Source: an uncultured Oscillospiraceae bacterium
GTDB lineage: Bacteria > Bacillota > Clostridia > Oscillospirales > Oscillospiraceae
Assembly: GCA_910587205.1 (NCBI GenBank)
Contig: CAJULZ010000129.1
Location: forward strand, 1-7,056
DNA: 7,056 nucleotides
Direction: 5' to 3'
A program made the position numbers and the translations under genes. The number at the start of each line of letters is the position of its first letter. Within the stretch, counting starts at the first letter, position 1. This document shows, in pieces, positions 1-5,271 of the stretch. Below the pieces are notes generated by a model. It worked only from the letters and a program-made list of their open reading frames with translations. It was not told the DNA's origin and searched no databases.

Positions 1-1122
1 GAGATCGGCGGCAACCACACCGACCACCAGCACGGCCGGGTGCTGTGCGGCAGCGTGGACCTGGACATGCTGGCCTGCGCCGCCCCCAACGGCTTGAACG
101 TGGCGCGCATCATGTCCGAGGGCTACCCCATCCTGGAGATCGGCCTAGACAACCTGTCCCCGAACAGGGAGGAGGAGAACACCTCCGCCGCCCTGGTGCG
201 GGGGGTTGCGGCGAAAATCAAGGAGCTGGGCTATCCCCTGTCCGGCTTCGACGCCTATGCCGCCTCCACTGTGCTGTCCGGCTCCGGGCTTTCCTCCTCC
301 GCCGCCTACGAGACCCTGGTGGGCTGCGTGTTCAACCGTTTCTGCTGCGATGGTAAACTTGACCCCGTCGCCATCGCCAAGATCGGCCAGTACGCGGAAA
401 ACGTCTACTTCGGCAAACCCTGCGGCCTGATGGACCAGATGGGCTCGTCGGTGGGGGGCGCGGTAGCCATCGACTTCAACGACCCCGCCAACCCCATCGT
501 GGAGCGGGTGGACTACGACTTCAGCCAGTCCGGCCACGCCCTTTGCATTGTAGACACCGGCTCCAGCCACGGCGACCTGACGGACGACTACGCCGCCGTC
601 ACCCGGGAGATGGGGGCGGTGGCGGCCCACTTCGGGAAAAAAGTGCTGCGGGACGTGCCCGAGTCGGACTTCCGCGCCGCCATCCCCGCCCTGCGGCGGG
701 AGTGCGGCGACCGGGCGGTGCTTCGCTCCCTGCATTTCTACGGCGACGACCGCCGGGCCGCCCAGGAGGCGGACGCCCTCAAGGCCGGGGACTTCCCCGG
801 CTTCCTGGCCCTGGTGAACGCCTCCGGCCTGTCCTCCTCCCTGCACCTGCAAAACACCTGGTCCACCGCCGACCCCAAACAGCAGGCCATCCCCCTGGCC
901 CTGGCGGCGGGGGCGGAGCTGCTGGACGGCGCGGGGGCCGTCCGGGTGCACGGCGGCGGCTTCGCGGGCACCATCCAGGCCTTCGTGCCCAACGAAAAGC
1001 TGGACGCCTTCAAAGCCGGTATGGAAGCCCTGTTCGGCCAAGGCAAGTGTCATGTGCTCCACATCCGCCCCCAGGGCGGATGCGTCGTCACCGCAAGCTC
1101 CACGCCCCTCGCTTCTGTCTGA
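1..1122 (+). CDS. galK: Galactokinase, 5'-truncated by the window edge
   Basis: Cytoplasmic GHMP-family kinase that phosphorylates galactose at C1 with ATP, the first committed step of the Leloir pathway. The reading frame is open from base 1, so the true start lies outside; 373 residues are present and roughly 50 N-terminal residues are probably missing. Counting from the first visible codon, residues 1-13 are EIGGNHTDHQHGR, the galactokinase signature region. The ATP-binding GHMP motif GSGLSSSAA is at 94-102. The MDQ motif at 144-146 carries the likely catalytic base, Asp145. The C-terminal glycine motif HGGGFAGT is at 317-324. The signature departs from the usual GEHTDY form, having Asn for Glu and His for Tyr; I recall the same variant in other clostridial galactokinases. 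galT lies 89 bp downstream on the same strand, which supports the assignment. An internal GTG at 40 is not the start, because the signature motif lies upstream of it. Confidence 0.93.
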   Translation, partial: EIGGNHTDHQHGRVLCGSVDLDMLACAAPNGLNVARIMSEGYPILEIGLDNLSPNREEENTSAALVRGVAAKIKELGYPLSGFDAYAASTVLSGSGLSSSAAYETLVGCVFNRFCCDGKLDPVAIAKIGQYAENVYFGKPCGLMDQMGSSVGGAVAIDFNDPANPIVERVDYDFSQSGHALCIVDTGSSHGDLTDDYAAVTREMGAVAAHFGKKVLRDVPESDFRAAIPALRRECGDRAVLRSLHFYGDDRRAAQEADALKAGDFPGFLALVNASGLSSSLHLQNTWSTADPKQQAIPLALAAGAELLDGAGAVRVHGGGFAGTIQAFVPNEKLDAFKAGMEALFGQGKCHVLHIRPQGGCVVTASSTPLASV

Positions 1123-1199
1123 CGCCGAACGTTCCGGCTCCTCTCCCCACAAGCCAGAGGACGGCTTTGCGGGGGCCCCAATTATGATACCGAAAGAAC

Positions 1200-1204
1200 G
1201 GGAG
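1200..1204 (+). promoter_or_regulatory. Ribosome binding site of galT
   Basis: GGGAG lies 7 nt before the ATG at 1212. It fixes that start, which also gives the N-terminus expected for the family. Confidence 0.7.
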
Positions 1205-1211
1205 TGTTTTT

Positions 1212-2702
1212 ATGATTGATACTGCCATTTCCAAGCTGGTCTCCTACGCCCTGCAAACGGGCCTCATCCAGCCCTGTGAGAAAGACTGGGCCGTCAACAC
1301 AATACTAAATGTATTAAAGTTGGACAGTTATACGATTGCAAATCAGGACTGGGGGACGGTGGAGCTGGCCCCGGTGCTGGAGGAGCTGCTGGACGACGCT
1401 CACGCCCGGGGCGTGCTGGCGGAGAACTCCGTGGTCTACCGGGATCTGTTCGACACCGAGCTTATGGGCCGCCTCACCCCCCGCCCCGCCCAGGTCATCG
1501 AGAAATTCCAGGCCCTGTACCGGGACGACCCCAGGGCGGCGACAGACTGGTACTACAAGCTCAGCCAGGACACTAACTACATCCGCCGGGACCGCATCGC
1601 CAAGGATGTGCAGTGGAAGGCCCGCACAGAGTACGGCGAGCTGGACATCACCATCAACCTGTCCAAGCCGGAGAAGGACCCCAAGGCCATCGCGGCGGCG
1701 AAAAACCTGCCCGCCTCCGCCTACCCCCGGTGCCAGCTGTGCGCCGAGAATGAGGGCTACGCGGGGAGGGTGAACCACCCGGCGCGGCAAAACCACCGCA
1801 TCGTGCCCATCACCATCAACGGCTCCCCCTGGTTTTTGCAGTATTCCCCCTACGTCTATTACAACGAGCACTGCATCTGCCTGAACGCGGAGCACACCCC
1901 CATGAAAATCGACCGGGCCTGCTTCGCCAAGCTGCTGGACTTCGTGGGCCAGTTCCCCCACTACTTCGTGGGCTCCAACGCGGACCTGCCCATCGTGGGC
2001 GGCTCGATTTTGGCCCACGACCACTTCCAGGGCGGGCATTACACCTTTGCCATGGCCAAGGCCCCGGTGGAAACCCCGGTCTCCTTCCCCGGTTTTGAGG
2101 ACGTGGAAGCGGGCATCGTGAAATGGCCCATGTCTGTGGTGCGCATCTCCTCGGAAAATCCCCAGCGCCTCATTGAGCTGGCTGACAAGATCCTCACCGC
2201 CTGGCGGGGGTACACCGACGAGACCGCCTTCATTTTTGCCGAGACGGAGGGCGAGCCCCACAACACCATCACCCCCATCGCCCGGCGGCGGGGAGAGAAA
2301 TTTGAGCTGGATCTGGTACTGCGCAACAACATCACCACCCAGGAGCATCCATTGGGGGTATACCATCCCCACGCAGAGCTCCACCACATCAAAAAGGAGA
2401 ACATCGGGCTCATTGAGGTGATGGGACTGGCCGTCCTCCCTGCCCGGCTAAAGGACGAGCTGGGGTTGGTGGCGGAGGCCCTGGCCTCCGGCAAGGACCT
2501 CCGGGGGGACGAGCGCACCGCCAAGCACGCGGACTGGGCGGAGGGCTTCGCGCCCAACTACGCCGTCACCCCGGACAACGCCCTGGACATCGTCAAGGCG
2601 GAGACGGGCAAGGTGTTCGCCCAGGTACTGGAGCACGCCGGGGTGTACGCCCGGACGGAGGCGGGCAAGGCGGCTTTCCTGCGCTTCCTGGCCTCCATCT
2701 GA
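1212..2702 (+). CDS. galT: UDP-glucose--hexose-1-phosphate uridylyltransferase, class II GalT
   Basis: Cytoplasmic enzyme that moves UMP from UDP-glucose to galactose-1-phosphate, giving UDP-galactose and glucose-1-phosphate through a uridylyl-histidine intermediate. The 496-residue length fits the class II (Firmicute) GalT family, which is longer than the roughly 350-residue E. coli type. The region YFVGSNADLPIVGGS leads into the active-site motif HDHFQGG starting at residue 269. By analogy with the HPH motif of class I, His271 is the likely nucleophile (inference). A C-x-x-C pair (Cys174, Cys177) resembles a metal site. A second histidine-rich motif, HPHAELHH, is at 385-392. The ATG at 1212 has a good ribosome binding site. 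Codons from about 1299 to 1347 are strikingly AT-rich compared with the rest of the gene, although the protein there (NTILNVLKLDSYT) looks typical of the family. The gene follows galK on the same strand; a hairpin follows its stop codon. Confidence 0.95.
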   Translation: MIDTAISKLVSYALQTGLIQPCEKDWAVNTILNVLKLDSYTIANQDWGTVELAPVLEELLDDAHARGVLAENSVVYRDLFDTELMGRLTPRPAQVIEKFQALYRDDPRAATDWYYKLSQDTNYIRRDRIAKDVQWKARTEYGELDITINLSKPEKDPKAIAAAKNLPASAYPRCQLCAENEGYAGRVNHPARQNHRIVPITINGSPWFLQYSPYVYYNEHCICLNAEHTPMKIDRACFAKLLDFVGQFPHYFVGSNADLPIVGGSILAHDHFQGGHYTFAMAKAPVETPVSFPGFEDVEAGIVKWPMSVVRISSENPQRLIELADKILTAWRGYTDETAFIFAETEGEPHNTITPIARRRGEKFELDLVLRNNITTQEHPLGVYHPHAELHHIKKENIGLIEVMGLAVLPARLKDELGLVAEALASGKDLRGDERTAKHADWAEGFAPNYAVTPDNALDIVKAETGKVFAQVLEHAGVYARTEAGKAAFLRFLASI

Positions 2703-2721
2703 CCGCCATACCTTCCACCCT

Positions 2722-2745
2722 CCCCTCCCGCCCCGGCGGGAGGGG
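2722..2745 (+). terminator. GC-rich hairpin between galT and the rluA-family gene, possible terminator or attenuator
   Basis: The arm CCCCTCCCGCC (2722-2732) is perfectly complementary to 2735-2745, so about 10 bp pair around a small loop. The downstream bases (AACCCATTCTTTCC) contain only a weak T-rich stretch, so intrinsic termination may be partial. The hairpin starts 20 nt after the galT stop and ends 15 nt before the ribosome binding site of the next gene. It therefore sits where an operon boundary is expected. Folding is clear from the sequence; the terminator role is inferred. Confidence 0.55.
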
Positions 2746-2759
2746 AACCCATTCTTTCC

Positions 2760-2765
2760 GGGAGG
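2760..2765 (+). promoter_or_regulatory. Ribosome binding site that sets a TTG start
   Basis: GGGAGG lies 7 nt before the TTG at 2773. No in-frame ATG is close by, and the S4 domain begins almost immediately after this TTG, so the site decides the start codon. Confidence 0.75.
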
Positions 2766-2772
2766 CGTTTTT

Positions 2773-3723
2773 TTGAAGGAATTCACCATCGGCCCCAACG
2801 ACGCGGGCCAGCGGCTGGACCGCTGGCTGGCCAAGGCGGTCCCCCTGCTCCCCGCCCCCCTGGCCCAGAAATACATCCGCCTCAAGCGGGTGAAGCGCAA
2901 CGGCAGGGGCTCCCAGCGGGACGCACGGCTGGAGCGGGGCGATGTGCTCCAGCTGTATATCAACGACGAGTTTTTTGACGCCCCCACCCCGGAAAACGCC
3001 TTTTTATCCGTGGCCAAGCCCAGGCTGAACATTCTGTACGAGGACAACCACCTGCTGCTGGTGGACAAGCGCCCCGGCATGGTGGTCCACCCGGACGAGG
3101 GGGAGCGGGTGAACACCCTCATCACCCACATCCAGGCGTACCTGTACCAGAAGAAGGAGTGGTCCCCCTACCGGGAGAACACCTTCGCCCCCGCCCTGTG
3201 CAACCGTATCGACCGCAATACCGGGGGCATCGTTATCGCCGCCAAGACGGCTCAGGCCCTGCGGGTGATGAACCAGAAGATCCGGGATCGGGAGCTGCAA
3301 AAGCTGTACCTGTGCGTCGTCCACGGGGAGCCGGATCCCCGGGAGGGGCGGCTCAAGGGGTACATTTTGAAGGACGAAAACCGGGCCCAGGTGCGGGTAT
3401 TTGACCGCCCCGTCCCTGGGGCGCGGACAGCGGTGACGCTGTACCGCACCCTAAAAGTCCGGGACGGGCTGTCCCTGGTGGAATGCGACCTCATCACCGG
3501 GCGCACCCACCAGATCCGCGCCCAGTTCGCCGCCGCCGGCCATCCCCTCCTGGGGGACGGCAAGTACGGCCGGGAACGGGACGGCCGGAAATACCAGGCG
3601 CTGTACTCCTACAAGCTGCGGTTTGACTTCACCACGGACGCAGGGCCCCTCAGCCGCCTCAACGGCCGGGAGTGGACGGTGGAGGACGTGGACTTCGTGG
3701 AGGAATATTTCCCTGAGGAGTGA
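2773..3723 (+). CDS. RluA-family RNA pseudouridine synthase with N-terminal S4 domain
   Basis: Predicted to isomerise specific uridines to pseudouridine in RNA, most likely 23S rRNA; the target site cannot be read from sequence. The protein is 316 residues long. An S4 RNA-binding domain covers about residues 12-60 (GQRLDRWLAK, then RLERGDVLQLY). The catalytic domain follows from about residue 80 (ILYEDNHLLLVDKRPGMVVH). The catalytic motif NRIDRNTGG places the essential aspartate at Asp147; the usual family form is HRLDRxTSG, so His-to-Asn and Ser-to-Gly changes are present. The motif GRTHQIR at 243-249 followed by GHPLLGDGKYG is typical of RluA, RluC and RluD enzymes. Translation starts at TTG, supported by a strong ribosome binding site. 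It appears to lead a four-gene unit; the next start is 6 nt after its stop and in the same reading frame. The family is certain. The subtype (RluC- or RluD-like) is not. Confidence 0.93.
   Translation: MKEFTIGPNDAGQRLDRWLAKAVPLLPAPLAQKYIRLKRVKRNGRGSQRDARLERGDVLQLYINDEFFDAPTPENAFLSVAKPRLNILYEDNHLLLVDKRPGMVVHPDEGERVNTLITHIQAYLYQKKEWSPYRENTFAPALCNRIDRNTGGIVIAAKTAQALRVMNQKIRDRELQKLYLCVVHGEPDPREGRLKGYILKDENRAQVRVFDRPVPGARTAVTLYRTLKVRDGLSLVECDLITGRTHQIRAQFAAAGHPLLGDGKYGRERDGRKYQALYSYKLRFDFTTDAGPLSRLNGREWTVEDVDFVEEYFPEE
3715..3720 (+). promoter_or_regulatory. Ribosome binding site of the GNAT gene, inside the end of the upstream gene
   Basis: GAGGAG, the last two sense codons of the pseudouridine synthase gene, lies 9 nt before the TTG at 3730. 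It is the main reason for choosing that non-ATG start, since the in-frame TGA at 3721 prevents any longer protein. Confidence 0.6.
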
Positions 3724-3729
3724 GCGGAT

Positions 3730-4191
3730 TTGGACAGAACAATTTTAAATCTGCGGGAGAGGCCCGAATGGCTGGAACAGGCGGCGGAGTGGTTCCATGC
3801 CAAATGGGGCGTGCCGCTGTCCGCCTACCGGGAGAGCATGGCGGCGTGCGTCCGGGGCGGCAGCTCAGTGCCCCAGTGGTATCTGACCGTGGACGGGGCA
3901 ACCATCCTCGGCGGGCTGGGCGTGATTGAAAACGATTTCCATGGCCGAAAGGATCTGGCCCCCAACGTGTGCGCCGTCTACGTAGAGGAGCCATACCGCT
4001 GCCGGGGAATTGCCGGGGCCCTGCTGGAGCACGCCTGCCGGGACATGGCGGACCTGGGGGTGGACACCCTGTACCTGCTCACCGGCCACACGTCGTTCTA
4101 CGAACGCTATGGCTGGCGGTTCCTGTGCATGGCCCAGGGGGACGGGGAGGACCGGCCTTCCCGGATGTATGTCCGCAGATGGGGCGCGTAA
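3730..4191 (+). CDS. GNAT-family N-acetyltransferase
   Basis: Predicted cytoplasmic acyltransferase that moves an acetyl group from acetyl-CoA to an amine; the substrate is unknown. The protein is 153 residues, a normal length for a single GNAT domain. The acetyl-CoA-binding motif A is visible: the beta strand VCAVYVEEPY is followed by R90-C-R-G93-I-A95 (the Q/R-x-x-G-x-G/A pyrophosphate loop) and the helix GALLEHACRDMADLG. The next strand, DTLYLLTGHTSFYERYGW, contains the common GNAT ending (Y-E-R/K-x-G-W/F). The start is TTG, chosen because a TGA lies in the same frame three codons upstream and GAGGAG precedes it at good spacing; the next in-frame ATG is inside the domain. The gap to the pseudouridine synthase gene is 6 nt and to the next gene 3 nt, so translation is probably coupled. 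Nothing in the neighbourhood identifies the acceptor. Confidence 0.88.
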   Translation: MDRTILNLRERPEWLEQAAEWFHAKWGVPLSAYRESMAACVRGGSSVPQWYLTVDGATILGGLGVIENDFHGRKDLAPNVCAVYVEEPYRCRGIAGALLEHACRDMADLGVDTLYLLTGHTSFYERYGWRFLCMAQGDGEDRPSRMYVRRWGA

Positions 4192-4194
4192 AAG

Positions 4195-4650
4195 ATGTGG
4201 AACCTCAAGAATTATAAGTTTGGCTTTGACCCCTGGGGGCTGGGGCTCTTCCTGGTCATCATGCTCCCCAATTGTATCTGGTTCGCTGTCCCCGCACCCA
4301 ACGATATTTTGCGGGCCGAGTCCGTCACGCCCCTGCTGGATACCGTAGGGCAGGTCCTTCAAGTGGTCCTGGCCGCGGCGCTGTGCGGAGTGGTCAATAC
4401 CGCCCGGAGCGGGCCCGTCAGCCGCGGATACACGGCGGGGGTTATCCTGTGCGTCCTGCTTTATTTCGCCGGGTGGGCGGCCTATTACGCCGGGGCCGCG
4501 GGCAGCGCCGTGATTTTGACCCTCTGCCTCGCCCCCTGCGGGGCGTTCCTGCTCTTTTCCGCGGCGCGGAGAACCGCCCCCGTCCTCATCGCCGGGGCCG
4601 GCTTCACAGTGTGTCACGCGATCTGCGCCGCCGTCAATTTCATCCTGTAG
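4195..4650 (+). CDS. Small multi-pass membrane protein of unknown function
   Basis: A 151-residue protein with no catalytic motif that I recognise. Hydrophobic stretches at about residues 14-33, 47-67, 80-99, 103-122 and 129-150 suggest about five membrane segments filling nearly the whole chain. A short basic N-terminus (WNLKNYKFG) is probably cytoplasmic. A polar loop after the first segment contains PAPNDILR, which with the preceding MLPNCIWF looks like a family signature; I believe similar N-termini occur in other clostridial proteins of unknown function. There is no cleavable signal peptide. The ATG is 3 nt after the GNAT stop and in the same frame. Only a weak GGGG lies upstream, so expression may depend on translational coupling with the GNAT gene. 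It could be a small transporter or an accessory membrane protein, but nothing in the sequence decides this. Confidence 0.8.
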   Translation: MWNLKNYKFGFDPWGLGLFLVIMLPNCIWFAVPAPNDILRAESVTPLLDTVGQVLQVVLAAALCGVVNTARSGPVSRGYTAGVILCVLLYFAGWAAYYAGAAGSAVILTLCLAPCGAFLLFSAARRTAPVLIAGAGFTVCHAICAAVNFIL

Positions 4651-4653
4651 TGT

Positions 4654-4661
4654 GGAGGAGG
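4654..4661 (+). promoter_or_regulatory. Strong ribosome binding site that sets the start of the 186-residue gene
   Basis: GGAGGAGG lies 5 nt before the ATG at 4667. An in-frame GTG at 4652 would add five residues, but its following codons are the Shine-Dalgarno sequence itself, so ATG 4667 is the better start. Confidence 0.8.
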
Positions 4662-4666
4662 TCCCT

Positions 4667-5227
4667 ATGTACTATCACGCGTCCCCCTTCGCGGGGATCA
4701 AAACCCTGGAGCCCAGAATCTCCAACCACGGCGCCCCCCTCGTTTACTTCTCCAAAAAGCGGGAAAACACCCTCGTCTATCTGAGTAACGCTGTGGAGAA
4801 GTTCTGCCGGGAGACGGGCTTCCCCCACGCCGGAAGCTGGACCACGTGGGGGCCCTACGGCTTCCGGGACGGGATTCTGCTCCTGGAGGAATACTACCCC
4901 AACGCCCTGGAGGAGACCTACCGGGGCGTTTCCGGGTACGTCTACCGTGCCGCTTCTATCCGGGAGGCGGATTGGGCCGACTCCATACCGGACGCCGCCG
5001 TGTCCGCCGTCCCCGTCCCCGTGGACGGGGTGGAGTTCATCCCCGACGCCTGCCGGGCGATTTTGGACGCCAAGCGCGCCGGTCTGCTCACCATCGCCCG
5101 GTACGGGGGGCACTCCCAGGAAAAGCTGGCCTGGATTGAGAAAACCATCCGGTCGGAGTATGACGGCTCCGGCGGCCGGCCGGAATACCGGCATTTTTTA
5201 AGAAGCAAATTTTCCTTCCTCCGTTAA
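4667..5227 (+). CDS. Conserved-looking protein of unknown function, possible ADP-ribosyltransferase-like fold
   Basis: A soluble protein of 186 residues with no signal peptide or membrane segment. I do not recognise an assigned function, though I believe similar proteins of unknown function occur in other clostridia. Visible landmarks are an N-terminal YHASP (His4, Ser6), a strand-like PLVYFSKKRENTLVYLS at 24-40, a WGPYGF block at 61-66, GVSGYVYRA at 87-95, VEFIPDA at 122-128, and a charged C-terminal helix region (LAWIEKTIRSEYD). The order YH-x-S, then VYFS, then a GYVY strand, then a late glutamate (Glu123) recalls ART-type folds such as Arr or Tpt1, where His, Tyr and Glu line the NAD site. 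That is inference from pattern only. The gene is last in the group, 16 nt after the membrane protein gene and just before a strong terminator. Confidence 0.82.
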   Translation: MYYHASPFAGIKTLEPRISNHGAPLVYFSKKRENTLVYLSNAVEKFCRETGFPHAGSWTTWGPYGFRDGILLLEEYYPNALEETYRGVSGYVYRAASIREADWADSIPDAAVSAVPVPVDGVEFIPDACRAILDAKRAGLLTIARYGGHSQEKLAWIEKTIRSEYDGSGGRPEYRHFLRSKFSFLR

Positions 5228-5230
5228 AAT

Positions 5231-5268
5231 GCAGGGCCCGCGCCGCTTCCCGGCGGCGCGGGCCCTGC
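5231..5268. terminator. Strong hairpin terminator, probably bidirectional, between convergent genes
   Basis: A perfect 16-bp GC-rich stem (5231-5246 paired with 5253-5268) closes a 6-nt loop. On the plus strand it is followed by TTCTC. On the minus strand it is followed by the complement of the AAAA at 5226-5229, giving a short T tract. It starts 3 nt after the stop of the plus-strand gene and ends 3 nt before the stop of the minus-strand Clp gene. One structure therefore plausibly ends both transcripts. Confidence 0.85.
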
Positions 5269-5271
5269 TTC

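Noticed and set aside
145..1152. Open frame of 335 codons antisense to galK
   Set aside because: It is a shadow of GC-rich codons in a clear galactokinase gene; its product is low-complexity in Gly, Val and Ala, with no recognisable domain.
1183..1188. TATGAT resembling a -10 promoter element upstream of galT
   Set aside because: No matching -35 element at 16-18 bp spacing and no extended -10 TG; the galK to galT gap is only 89 bp, so co-transcription is simpler.
1314..2387. Open frame of 357 codons antisense to galT
   Set aside because: It lies fully inside a gene with clear family motifs, and its Gly- and Val-rich product looks like a frame shadow.
3865..4617. Open frame of 250 codons antisense to the GNAT and membrane protein genes
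   Set aside because: It spans two well-supported genes on the other strand, and the translation is Pro- and Gly-rich with no domain.
4652..4666. Upstream GTG start for the 186-residue gene
   Set aside because: The extra codons are the Shine-Dalgarno sequence for the ATG at 4667.
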